64,000 bases of DNA from Hirudinaria manillensis (Eukaryota > Annelida > Clitellata > Hirudinida > Hirudinidae): the NCBI GenBank assembly GCA_034509925.1, contig CM067529.1, forward strand, positions 3,642,001 to 3,706,000. The letters are read 5' to 3'. Below the pieces are notes generated by a model. The model was not told where the DNA came from, made no database searches, and worked only from the letters and a program-made list of their open reading frames with translations. How positions within the stretch are numbered: the first letter of the stretch is position 1; each line of letters opens with the position of its first letter. The translations under genes and the position numbers were made by a program. Shown one piece after another: positions 38,158 through 51,499 of the stretch.

Positions 38158-39055
38158 AGCCTTCTGGGAATTTCTTTGACTCCTGCCTAATTTAAATTTG
38201 TTATATTTTTGTAAATAAAAACGACCGCCGCATCTAAATTTATTTCCCGATGTATTATCTGTTAGTAATAATTTATTGCATGTTAGCTTAAGAAAGTGAC
38301 CACGATTGCAGTTAAAGACAAAATTAAAACAGGAAATATCTTTAAGTTGATAAATCACTGTGTGAAGTTCAAGTGGAATTACAAGTTCAACTTTAGTTGG
38401 TTGAAATCAAGCATCTTCACCATCACATTTGTAAATAAGTTGTATCAATTCATTGTATAATGTGCATTGAATGACTTCTGAAAGATTTTATCTCAAGGAG
38501 TCTCAAAGTATTTTTGAATCTCATCATGATACTGTGCAACTCGGGTAAACAAATTTATGCGGATGTCAGAAACACAAGACGAAAGTCAAAATGATGTTCG
38601 ATCAGATGAAGTTTCAAGTTCTCTCTGGAAATGCAGAAATGTTCAGCAGTTTTAGTGGAGAATGGTTCCTGTCCTTTTGGGTCAAGCGCACCTCAGTGCC
38701 AGAGCCAAAAATGCAAGGAGTAAAATTGGTTCTTTGCTTCCGAACCTCTTGCCTGGTTAAATGAAGTGGGTTTCGAGTTAGTTAATAGTGGTTTATTTAA
38801 AAAAATAAATTATGTTGGGTGTCTATTTGAATAGGAATTTGTTAAGGTAAACTCATCAGTATATAATTCATTTTTTGCAACAACCAAAGAAACATCTTAT
38901 ATGTGCGTGTTCTATTGAATTATAGGTGTTTAATTATAACTATAATTATATTAATATAATTATGACAGCATAAGTTTAAAGCTTACTTTATTAAAATTTA
39001 TAAAATTTTTGTCATTTAAGTTTTAATAAAAAATGAAAATTTATAAATTTAATTC
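38158..39055. other. Intergenic KIN17 to mesothelin-like gene
   Basis: Convergent 3' ends. KIN17 has an AATAAA at 38214-38219. Near 38559-38760 the DNA is less AT-rich, with a 31-codon ATG-started frame (MSETQDESQNDVRSDEVSSS) followed in the same frame by more open sequence after one stop. I could not tie this to any gene. It may be a relic exon. Confidence 0.4.
38214..38219 (+). terminator. Poly(A) signal of KIN17
   Basis: AATAAA 57 nt after the KIN17 stop codon. Confidence 0.6.
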
Positions 39056-42000
39056 TCAACCTGATCCACTGTCTGTAGTCAAGGAGAGGGCAATTTCTGA
39101 TTTAATCGAAGCCAGTTTGTCTTGGATGACTCTCTGTTTGTTAGCATCAAGGGATTTCAACTGGCTGGAGGTAATTCTGGCTGCTTGATCCAGGCTCAAC
39201 TGCTGGAGCTGCTCTGCTGTGAATCCCTGAAGAATAATTATAAAAATAATTTATAATTACTGATAATTATCACTAGGTGCATGTCATGCTAGATTATGAA
39301 ATTAGGATATGACTTAATTATTTAATTACATTTAATAGCACAATCCTTCTACTTATTGGTTATAAATATCCCATAAATTCAGACCAGGTGATTAGTCTTA
39401 TGATTCACTTAATAAATGATTTGTTAGTTTATTTTTAAAGTTAATTAACAACTTGCATTGAATTGCATTGGTGAGATGAAGGGAATAGAGGAGGGACTTA
39501 TGAATCTCAGCTGTTCATTGGTCAGTTTGCTCAGGTCATCCTTTGTCAAGCCCCCTGAAAATGAGAACTCTGGTTGATCGAGTAATTGATCCAAATTAAT
39601 TGATAAGAATTAAATAATAAATGATTATTATTACTATATAACAATAATATACTACAATTTTCACACTAAAAAATTTTGATAAACTTCTTTAATTTATTTA
39701 ACATTTAAATTATGATTAAATGATTGACTTCAATCACAAACCAATCAGGTTGCCCAGTGCAAAAATGTTGCTCGGTGCCCAAGATGAGGGTGACCCTCCC
39801 AGACAAGAGGGATCCTTGATGACCCCCAGAAACTCTGCCATCTGATTTGCAGCACATTCCTCAAGTTGGCCGAGGTTTTGGAAGGAGTCACTTTCATTTT
39901 GAAGGGAAAGTTGAAAGTTTAAAAATAACTTCCAAATTAGAGATGACTCATTTCTATTATTGTTACGAACTGATACAAAAACAAATACAATTTGACCATG
40001 CAAAGACAAATAAATTTATAATTAACCAAATAACTGCAGCAGGAACTGAAGAGATGTCAATGACTGTGGCTCCACAAATGACCTCACCCATTGACCTCAG
40101 CTGCGACGGCGTCATAGAGGTCAGGCTGTCTTTCAAGAGGTTCTTCTTGACACTTGCAAAGGCAGACGACAACTGGTTGGAAACATTGGAAGATTTGGAT
40201 ATTAAAAATTAATAGTTATAATCGTAATTAACTATTAGCAGTTAGTAACAGTAAGAAGAAAGTTTTCATAATAATCATCTAATTAATAAATGTAATATAA
40301 ATTGGTAATTGGATCATTGACTGGTTATTATTCTATTCTATGACAAATCAAGAATCATTAATGCCACTCACTCAAAGGACTGTAATAATATGTCAATTGG
40401 TAATAATAATAATACTGCACTCACTCACTTCCATATCAATCATTTATCACCATCACAAAAAAGACTTATATTAAATTAATATAAGATCAATAAACAAATA
40501 AATAAACAAAGCAGCCACCTTCTCATCATTCCACAATCCATTCCTTCCGATGGCACTGACGAGTTCAATCCGGTCCAAAACCAAACTGGAAATCTCGGCC
40601 GCTGAGAGGCCGCTGACGATTCCAGCTGAGCTGGCGATGATGTCAGGTGGCCACTTGCTCACGTCACTGCCATAAGCCTGAATCGTGGTTTGGTAATGGA
40701 GGAGATGATGATGATGGTGGTGGTGATGATAGTGATGGTGATTATTATGTTGTTGATAATGACAATGAAGATCATTAAGGAATTAAGAATGAAAATCACT
40801 TTAAATTTTAAATTACAGTGAGAAAGCAATTATAGTGTACAATAATAACAACGCACCTAATATAATAGTGAATAAATTTGGAATGAATCTTAATTCTTAA
40901 TATCTATTTATCATTAATTTGTTCGTTTCCCATGTCCTCACATTCTTGGCCAAGATGGCAAGAACATTCCACTGGCTCTCGTTGAAACCATCCACTCTGC
41001 CCAATATGTCGAGGCACTTCATGAATTCTTCCTTCGACAGAGATCCAAGCTCAGATGCCTTCAGTACCACGACATTGCTGGACATCTGGTAGATTGTGTT
41101 GCAAGTCAATCTAGATTCTGGGAAAAAATATGAGAAGGATTGTTGTTGTTATGTATGGGACAGATGTGGGAATACAATGTTTTTTTAGCCATAATATTTG
41201 AACATCATCATTGGCTAATGTTGACAAGTTTATTAAAGGATTGTCAATTAATGCTGTTCCTAGCACTTTCAGAACCTTCTCTCACTCTTAGAAAGCACTT
41301 AATATAATTTCATTCAATTGGTAAATCTCAAAAAAATAAAAGTAGAATCCACTCATAACAAAAGACCAGTTTGTCTTTTTCTTCTTGCAGTAACAACTGC
41401 GGCTGGACCACCGCAGTCTGCAGTGGCATCGACATCCATCAGCCTCTGGTACGTCACCCCCCTGGGACACATTTCCAGGGGCTTGAAGCCTGCCGAAATT
41501 CTTCCCTCGGAGATTGCATCCCATTTTTCGAAAAGGCCGCTCATCGTTGGTAGGAGGCCGCAGAGAAAGGACTGTTGGATGATGGAAAGATCTGTCAGTA
41601 TGCTCTTGTATTGACAGGTATTGAATATTATGTGTTGTCAGTTTGGACAACGTTGTTTACACTTGATCTGAACCAACTTTGGTTGGACATAAAACTATGA
41701 GTCATAAATCTATATTAGGCATTAACTATTCGATATTTTGAATAATATTTAACCTTCGGAATCCCATTGAACTCATCTTCTGACATCTGATCGATCAAAG
41801 AAACCATTTGTGCAACTTCATTGGCATCCGTGAAACTTTTTACAAATAAAATAAATTATTTTGATAATTAATTAATTAATTTTTTACATTACTCAACGCT
41901 ATAACTGTCATCTTCATGATAATCGACGCAGTAATATCACCATCCATAGGCATCAACGACATCATCATCACCATCCTAATCGTCATCATCATCATCTTCC

Positions 42001-45000
42001 AACTTGAGATTCCTGAGGGCACATTCATAGATGATTCTCCTGGTCATGCAATCGATGACAACAGCCTGGAGGACGTCAACGTCGGACAAGAATTCGTCAC
42101 AAGTTACGTTCGACTGGAAAAAGTTTCCTGTAGACATGGAAAGGAAGAGACTGCTGTCCTCTCCTGTGCATCTCAAACTTCTCAGCGATGCATTGTTCTG
42201 CAAAGTTGTTGACAATTGATTTTTCTGCGATCAGATTTAGTATGGATTAAATCCTTGCTATAATTCATCACAAATGTTATAATTCTATTTTTGTGAATTC
42301 CTCACTCTCAAGCAAAACTCCATCTTCTCTCTGAGGGCAGCAGCTGGGATGTTTCCAGGCAGTTCGCAGGCCATCTGTTGACACGCCCGTCTGATTGTTA
42401 CAGAATCGTTCATCAATTGCAGAGTGCTGACTCTGAAAAAGATTGAAACCAACCAGTCAATCACCTAGCTGGTCTGAGCCATTTTCCAGATTTAATCAAC
42501 TGGACAATATTAATTTATTAAAATTGTTTATTAATGTTTTCTCTATTATAATTAAACAAAATAAACTAATTATAAATATTATTTTTCTAACAATTCTATC
42601 AATTAAGGATTTACTTGAGTCTGGGTAGAAAGGAAGTGAGCCTAGGAATCAGAAGAATCTCTGGTCTCTTATTGGCTAAGCTCTCAATGACGTCAATGAT
42701 TACTTTGGTCTATGAAGACAATGACGTTAATTAACATTAATTATAATTAACTAACATAAATGCAATAATTACGGCTTGTTTGTTTAAAGTAATATTTATA
42801 ATTTCTTAGTGCATGGAATAATAAAATATTTCTATATTAAAAAAAAAGAAAAATCTAAAATAAACATCCTACCATGGAATCAGATATCCATGCTGCTTCT
42901 GGGCAGATTTCCATCAAGCAAAGCTGTTGTGCCACTTTAGCATCAAGGGCCTGGAGTTCATCTGGGGTCATGATCCCTACTGGTAAGGTCAACAGGGATT
43001 TACAGTGATCTCTAAGCTCGGATGGGCATTGATAAAATATGGTGGAAACCTATTAGAAATTAAAATTTTAATTAATCTTCCTACCTCACACAATCTATTA
43101 TAGAAATATGAATTTATATAACTCTTATATTTATGCTAAATTTTGTTATTTACAATATAAATGTCAAATAAGTTTGATTATTACAATTAATTCAGAGTTT
43201 AATAATAATAATAATGTGTTCAAACCAAAGTTGGATCAGAGCCCACAAAGACTCCATTGTCCAAGATGACACCACAAGCATCGCTTCCCATGTCTTTGAC
43301 GTCCTTGACAGTCAGGAGTTGTTTTGACAACAAGAAGTCCTTCTGATCCTCCGTCAATTGACTTCCATTTGTCATCTGCAGTCATTTACTTTTATTTTCT
43401 CATCTTTTGTTATTTGCATTTCTTTTGTATTTTTACATATTTATGCCGTTATTCAATTTTTAAGCTGATAAACTATGATTTTTTTATAATATTTAAGTAC
43501 AAAATGAAATATATTAAATAGTGCTACCTTTAAAATTTCACGTTTTAAATTTTGAAAAATATTTGTTTATTATTATATTTAATTAAAAAGAATATTTCGC
43601 TTTGAATTTTCAAGAGAATCCATTTACGAAGCAGTTAAGACCCATTATGACCCATGCCCTCAAACTACCCCCCTAAAACCCACTCTATCATAGAGTTCAT
43701 ACTCCACAGGAAGTGGATGATCGTCTGATCCTAGATCCAAGTTGTTCCTGTTGTTCATTCCACGAAGATCTTCAATCGATTGATCGATGGCCTTCAGGAT
43801 TGAAAAGGAAGCATTGGGATTCAACCCTTGGACGTCGTCACTTCTGATTGAACGACTGAGGCAATCAGGGAGGTTCATGAGCAGCTGAACTTTGGCAGCG
43901 GGGTCCATGTTTGTCATGTCGACCTGGCATTGGTTTTAATTTTGTCATGCCAAGGGTACATGAGAGCCGAGCCAATAGGAGGCTAGATTACCTAATTTTT
44001 ATTAATTACTTAATTTAAAAAATGTAATTGTTGACCACTTTATCTATTGTTGTTGTCACTTATTACAAATAAAACTTTATGGTTCTATTTGATAATGATT
44101 TCTAATCTTTTATCGAATATTGAATAAATTTGGTTCAAAATATTTGACATTTGTTATAAAAATTACCCCACTGTCTGTTAAGAAGCTCTTGTACAAATCC
44201 CTTGACTGAAAATTCGAAATTTAGTGAGATTTCAGACATTATTACAATAATTATTTAAAAATATTTACTAAAAATTGAGTGATTATTATTATAATTTATA
44301 AATATAAATTTATATTTAAATAATAATAATTTATAATTCAAAAAATATGATGCATAAACTAGTGGCCACCTGTTCATCGCTCAACAAAGAACCAGAAAAG
44401 GGACGGAGAGAATCCTGTGTTATTTTTTGCTTGTTGATGAGTTTAGAAAATTCCGGAGTTGGAATCGTGAAGAGAACTTTTTTGAAGGCCGCCATCTTTG
44501 ATTGGTCACCCGACAAGATGGCTGACACTTTTGGTCCAATGACAGGTAGCTGGATTTTTTAAATTTGATTTTATTTTATTATTAATCAACAACTTATATT
44601 AATTAAATTACGAAATGATCGATTTTAATAAAATTCTGCGCCAATAGGATTAAGTCCATTTAATTCGAAAATAATTTTACATAAAAATGAAACTTTTATT
44701 TTTAAAAAATGTCATAATTTCAAAATAAACAAACTTAAACTCTAGTCTTTAATTCCATTTTTTAAAATAATTCTATAAAACATTAATTTTCTTTAAATTA
44801 AAATAAGAATTAAATTTAAAAAAATAACTACCAAATTGAAACTGGGTGTGTAGGAAGGAACTCTGACAATCATTTCCATCTGGCTATTGGTCAGATTTTT
44901 AAATCTTTTTGGCTCAATGAAATCCTGACCTCTGATAATTTTTTTTAATTTTTATATTTATTGATTTAAATTCAAGAAATAAAATATTCTTTATTTCAAT

Positions 45001-48000
45001 TAATTAATTTATTTATTTTGAATTAATTACTTTGGAAATTAATGTATTTAAAAAAAATGAAATTTTATCAAAACTTTTAGGAATTGGGATTTTCAAGAAA
45101 ATTACGTTAAATGATGTAATAAGCATCTTACGAAGCGTAGATGTTAGGGTTGAAGCCAGTTTTGGACAGCATTTCATTGACTTTTTGCATTAGTGCCAAA
45201 CGCAAGCTCACATCCAGATCATTGTTTGACAATCCCGCCAAAACATCTGGGCTAGCCAGCTGAAAGAATAAATTTAGTTAAATATCATAATATAAATAAA
45301 AATAATAACCATAATATTGTGATCGAAATATTATAGTTATAGGAAATAGTGGTGCTGATGACAGTTTTAAATAATGTAATGAAGTTGAGTAATTGCTTTA
45401 AGAATATCATTTTAAAGGAAGGTAATGCATACAGAATGTAATTCTACCGGCCTACCACTTTTGGTAACTCGCAACATTGAATAATCTACAAACGAAGCGC
45501 CATATAAATGAAGACATCTTCCATTTTATGTACCGCACTAGGGTCAATCCTCTGGACATCTTCAGTAGAGAGTTTAGATCCGATGTTATTGAGAAACTGC
45601 CCGATGTTACTGGCATCGATGACGTCAGGAAGATTGTCAGGGGCCTGGGTGGAAAGGGTCTGCCCCTTGCCGGGAGTGTTTGGATTTTGGACTGTCGTCA
45701 GCCCACCTTGATTTTGAGGGGCTTGAGTTGTTCCTTCTCCATCCGCTGGTACGTTGGTATCAGGTTGGGTACTAGTTTCTCCAGAATTGTCACCAGGTGG
45801 AACAGTGGTTTCAACTGGGCTTACATCAGGTGGCACCACGGATTCTCCAGGACTGGTGCCATCCAAAGCTGGAGTCCCGGAAGAAGTCACTAAGGTGACC
45901 GCTCCGTTAGTAGTAGCAGTTGTAGCGACATTTGCGGTGGACATTGTGGTCTTCCCTGTCCCTCCTTTTGTAGTAGTTGCTGTTATTGTTGATGATGATG
46001 TTGTTGTTGTTGAGTTTCCTTGTGTTTGAGTGACAGTGCTTGTAATGACCTTTGTCGTGGATGTTTGGTTGAACCTTTGCAACAAAGAAATGATGAGGTC
46101 TCTTCTGTCTGCGGTTAGATTGGCCAGAATTGCTTGAGGAATCGCTTTGAGTTGTTCCAGTGTCAAAGATGACGTTTGGTTGACACTAAGAGCCTGTTGA
46201 GGAATAAAATTATTATTTTGCCTTATTTTAATTAATTCTTTTTATTTAAGGAAATCCTACAATAATACAATAATTATTATAATGTCTCACGTTGATGATC
46301 TCAAATCTTAAAACAGCAAACACAGAAGGACAAATGGCGGCTATTTTCACAGACGACAGATCAACAAATGCTTCTTGAGGCATGCCGGCTGCCGGAAAAT
46401 CCAGGAATCATAATTTTTTATAAAAATAAATTTATTTCTCTGGCCATCTTTATAATATTACAGTAGAATCACCGACTGACTAATAATACAAATTAATTTT
46501 GTTTCAAAATTTGCCATTCAATTATATTTATTTATTTAAATTAACTTTTGTTTGAATTATAAATTTCTCACCTACGACGTTGCACACGTTTTTTATGGTC
46601 GTGGCGTTCCACGACTGACCGTTTGCACCGAAAGATGTGCAAGTCAAGTTGTACAACTTGAGGAAAGTTGGGTATTTGAAGCAGTTGTACTGAGAGAAGA
46701 CGTTCAAAGATTTGCTGGAGATGGTATCTTATTTTTAGGTGGTTAAATTGAATTATTGAAAGTTTATTTTAAACTAGGATTTTCATCTGAATAATATTGC
46801 TTTTTATTTACTTATACGTTGTAATTTTGTATTACAAATTGAAACCGATATTTAAATATTTTCTTTACTTTCTTTGTTAATAATAACAAAATATTTAAAT
46901 TTATATAATATTATTATTATTATTAATTTACGTTCCAAATTCTACCTGAAGTCACTCAAAGTCATAGAATCGAGATCTCCAGCTTTGAAAGCGCAAGTAA
47001 ATCCTTGGAGTAACGAAACAATGTCACTTGTTACGTTTGAAGATGTTGTTCTGTTCTTCCAGCGATTATAAAGTTGATCCACCTTACAGAAACATTTAAT
47101 TTAAAAAAAAAAAATTATTTTCAACTGATTTTTTATTGCAAATGTCACAATTCCAATTTCAATCAAGTGCGTATGAATTTGTTAAATATTCTTTCTTTGT
47201 TAGTAAATTCCGAACTCTCATTTTTCTGAAATTATACTTAAATATCTTCATCTTTTTTCTTCCAATTTATTTCAAAAGCAACAAATCCGAAAAACAATCA
47301 TCTTCACACAAAAACCTTGGACGAAGCCGATGGAATTGAATACAAGGACTTTCCAATTACGGTGATGGAAGGATCGGTGAAGGGAATGCAACTGAGGAAC
47401 GTTTCATTCAGTCCCAGGATCACAATGGATAAGTTTTGAATCTTTTCATCTGACCAGCGGCACGGATCGCCGAGAGACTTTTATTTTGACAAAAACAGGA
47501 AATAATTGAAAGTTTAAATATGTTTTTAATTGTTCAATTAAAAAATTATCATCAAAAATATGCACTCAATAATTCAAGATGATTCTAAAATTCGCCCGGC
47601 TCCAAATATAAAACTGTAAATGATCTAACTCGGAAATAATCTCAAATGAAATAATGGAATGAATACATTCGAATTCCTAAAAAATTCAAAAACAAAAGAT
47701 TAAACAGAATTTCCACCGGCGTCATCTATCGAGAAAAAAAGTACAACTTCACTTACCGCAATCGCTTGACCGGCCACAGCGACCAGTTGATCCATGGTGT
47801 AGTTTGGCGAGACCAGGGACCTGGGGCAGTCCCTGAAGACCGAGGCATCGATGCTGGACAGGACTCCAGTGCTGTATGTGGAGGCCTGAGTTGTTGCGAA
47901 ACTAGAGCAACTGAGTTTCTGGGTTGCAGCTTTCGAAGGTAATTTAGAGGTTGATTTGGATTTGTGATTTCAAAATGTAAAATTAAAATGTTTGTTTTAA

Positions 48001-49450
48001 ATTGAATGTCTTATGAATTTAAAAAGAAATTATTTGCTAATTTATTTATTTTATTTACCCTGGCGTTTTTCTCTTTTCAGAATTTCTTCCTTGTCCTTTG
48101 CAAGCAAAACTAAATTAGCTGATTTAATATTTATTAACTGATTATTAATATTTCAAATCTGTTATCATTTTAAAGCATAGAAAAAAAAGTCAATATTAAA
48201 GCGTTTATTAAAAATTTTATTAAATTATTTCATTAAATTCCTTAAACACCTCATCTGGACAAAGTTCTTTTGTACTTTTGTTGTCAAATCTTTCGACATG
48301 TGAACCTAACTGCCCCCAGTTTGATTCCATCGATTTGCATAGCTTGGTTCTCAAACATTTCGGAGTTTGCTAAATTAATTAGAAATATTTTTAGTATATG
48401 TTGATAATATTAATAAAAATCCAGTTAAAAATTCTCGCCTCCATCTTGGATAATTTAGGCGGGCATTGCAAAATGCCGTCAATCCATTCCTGTGTTTTGA
48501 TCGAGTCTCCACAAGCGCATGCTTCGTCAAATTGAAGGAAGCATAGACTTTTGAAAATAAATTCAAATTTTAAAAAGAATTGTTTCACATTTGAATTATA
48601 TTCATTTAAATTTACGCTAATAATCAATAAATTAAAGGATAATAATTATTATTATTTTCACTATTATATAACAATATTACTAGTTATAATATAACAATAA
48701 CGATAACAACAGTAATAATAATATTAATAATAATGTTATTATAATTTCTTTATTATTTAATTTTACTAAATTACCTCAGCTCTTTGATCTCCTTAACGTA
48801 GTTATCGCTTGAATTACTGCAAAGACTTTGCAAGTAACCGATGCAAGTTGCTGATCTGAGAACATACTTTGCCACTTCGACGGTCATCCCATGAACCAGA
48901 ATTTTTCTCATCTTCAACAAAAACTCTTTTTGTTATTATTATTATAACTATAATATAATAATTATTATAATAATAATTTATTATCATAATAATGACAAGT
49001 GATTGACTTAAGAAAGTACTTTTAAATGGTAAACGTCTTTATGGACGTATTTTACCTAAATTATAATAGATATTAATGAACAGCAAAATAAATATAAATA
49101 AATATTAATCTTAATTATAATTATAATTAAAAACTACAAGAAAAAGATAATAAAATGCTGTACTGAATTTTCGTCTTCAAAAATGCATTTGGCTTCTTCG
49201 GCAAGAACTGGATTCATAACATCGCCTTGGAGAATAATTCCTAAAAAGATTTAAATATGTAATTAATAATAAGTTAAATCTAAATATACGATAATAGATT
49301 CATTAATCCATTGAATTAATTCAAGAAAAATTCGTAAAATTACGATTAAAACGAAATAAATCTAATGATCTTTATAAGTTGTAAATATTAACTAATAGTT
49401 TAACCATTATTACCTATTAGGACGGCGCACAAGAACATGGCCGATTCCAT
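39056..49450 (-). CDS. Secreted stereocilin/otoancorin/mesothelin-like protein with mucin insert
   Basis: Thirty exons (about 1,494 aa): 49450-49414, 49240-49164, 48911-48775, 48547-48439, 48369-48276, 48109-48059, 47929-47757, 47477-47361, 47082-46946, 46714-46572, 46388-46291, 46193-45516, 45259-45132, 44931-44832, 44549-44370, 44205-44167, 43923-43684, 43375-43226, 43049-42873, 42709-42615, 42432-42306, 42224-42004, 41835-41754, 41604-41409, 41117-40942, 40677-40519, 40172-40027, 39890-39742, 39554-39457 and 39226-39056. Phases agree throughout. A signal peptide (MESAMFLCAVLIG) opens it. Exon 12 encodes about 160 Ser/Thr/Pro-rich residues. The second half repeats short leucine motifs (LTxxQL, LSxxEI, LGxLSKEEF) with paired cysteines, as in the superhelical stereocilin/mesothelin superfamily of apical-surface and extracellular-matrix proteins. 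The family call is from this pattern only. No GPI tail is seen: it ends TTDSGSG. Two introns appear to have GC donors. Exact edges of exons 5, 6, 12 and 24 are uncertain. Confidence 0.65.
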
Positions 49451-51499
49451 CGCATTCCTCTCCAGTTGAGAATAATATTCGATTATGTAACTTGATATTG
49501 CAAATTATTTATTTTTTAACAATCTAAATTATTCTCTTTAATATTTTTTATAATCTTTTAAATCCTGTCTTAAATTCAAGACTTTCCAAAACGAATGAGC
49601 GAACGAACGAAAGACAAAACTCTTAAAGGCCAGAAATGCTGTTCCTTGGGTCAGTATCCCGTTGCTTTGTTTGCCCTGACAACTGGAAAAGCTTATGTTG
49701 TCGATCCTTGCGACACACGGAGACGTGGAAAGACGTGGGAAAGTACAGGTGTACAGTATCGATGTACAACACTCCAAGGAACATTGTTTGTTTCTTTGTT
49801 TGTTTATTCGTTTGTTTTGCCTTCTAAAACTTGTAAAAACAAATTTTTTGGCTTTGATGAAGATGAAGTGATTAAGACAAAAAAAACATCTGCGGACATT
49901 TTGGGAAGGACGAGACGGTAGCGGTTCTAGAAGAGGAATTTCTAAATTAAAAATGATTTGTGGCCATTTATTGCATAACGGGTGTTTTAATAATTGATTT
50001 TCTTTTGTCCATCGGTGGAGCGAGGCTTTCGAGTGAATTCAAAAAATGAATTCCAAAGAAATGTTGGAATGATTTATCGTACTGATGGTTTTTTTGTGTT
50101 TACAATTGCGTTTTTTTTTGTTTTTTGAGTTTACAATAAAAATGTCTGTTTGTTGCTAGAAACAAATACGAATTATTGCTTAATTAAATAAAAGTATACC
50201 GTGCTAAGTTGACATTTTCATGTTCTTAAAGGAGATGTCATGTAATGTAATGTTTTTGTGATATCTTTACAAAAGTAAATGTTGCAATTGCAAATAATAG
50301 GGGCACTTGTTCGAGATATTTTTCCAAGTTAAATCCGTATTAAAAGGTAGTTTCCGCGATTTTCCTCAATTTATTTGCAGTAAAATAGTAATGATAAATT
50401 TATAACGTAATATTATCGTCATCTCTATTATTATTATCATCATCATCATCAAAGTAGACTTTTACTTATTTTATTTTAGCAGTTAATTCAAAATAATTTT
50501 GGGATGTTAAAAAAGCATATTGAGACTCATGAATAGCTTTCATTTCTCACAACAAAGCCTTGTCATGGCAACCACGCATCATCGGAAAATAAGCTAATGG
50601 AATTGATATAATAAACGAAATATTATGGAATTATACAAAAATAATCATTTTTCCATTCCAGTAATGATAGAGCCGGACAGACTAATGGGAAACATTAACT
50701 GATTGTGTATTTTGTCGGCGTATTGTCAATTTAAACTGTTTTCTATATTATATTTTCCAATGCTATAATATAGTCCATTCATGCATCATTTGATTATCTT
50801 AGATACAAGCTGTTGCCAGGGACTCCTGTTCGGAAGAGTTCACTGAGGTCGAACTAAATTGGAATCACAAGAATTTTATTTTGAGAAAAATTTTGATGAT
50901 TGAAGCCATTGTTTTGTTCTGACGTGCAAGATGCATTATTCGATTGAAGCCTTAACAATTGCTTCTCTCATCATGCAAATGGATTTAAAAATGGAATCAT
51001 TAAATCTCAACATAATTTAGAATACACTTAAATGATGCATAAAGACATTCTGGATGTGAGATACTTACAAAAAGTGAACACAACGCTAAAAACTTTAAGC
51101 CAAAATGCTAAAAAAAATACCAACTTAAACTATTTACATGATGTTTTATTTTTAATTTTGATAATTCTGATCTTGATTCACATTAAAATAAATGACTCTA
51201 AAATGGCGCTAAATATTTCCGATTTACATTGCTCTGTGGCCGTTGTGCCGACTAAAGGAGAATTGTCTTTATTTATTTATTTGTTAAATGCTCTAAAAAG
51301 TGACCAGGGAGCAGCGGTTAAAATTGAATAAATGAAACAGGATGAGGGGCCGGCATGCACAAAACAAGGAAGTTAACTTGAACTGCGAGAATAGACTTTG
51401 CAGAAGAGTCTACAAATCTCTGCGAAGCTTGGAACCTAAGTAAATAATAAAACTGTATAAAAATCTTTAAGTTCGTCAAATCAAACATCGGAAAAAGCC
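49451..51499. other. Intergenic, head-to-head promoters
   Basis: Upstream of both the mesothelin-like gene (-) and the first phosphatase (+). A 108-codon open frame at 49595-49921 (+) has no recognisable domain, no convincing start context and a low-complexity Phe/Val stretch. I do not call it a gene. The same holds for the frame at 51032-51331. Confidence 0.5.

Noticed and set aside
45477..46029. Plus-strand open frames over the mucin exon
   Set aside because: Antisense shadow. The minus-strand frame continues in phase into flanking exons and is rich in Ser/Thr as expected of a mucin block.
49595..49921. 108-codon open frame (+)
   Set aside because: No domain, no splice signals joining it to anything, and a hydrophobic low-complexity stretch. 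More likely chance in an intergenic region.
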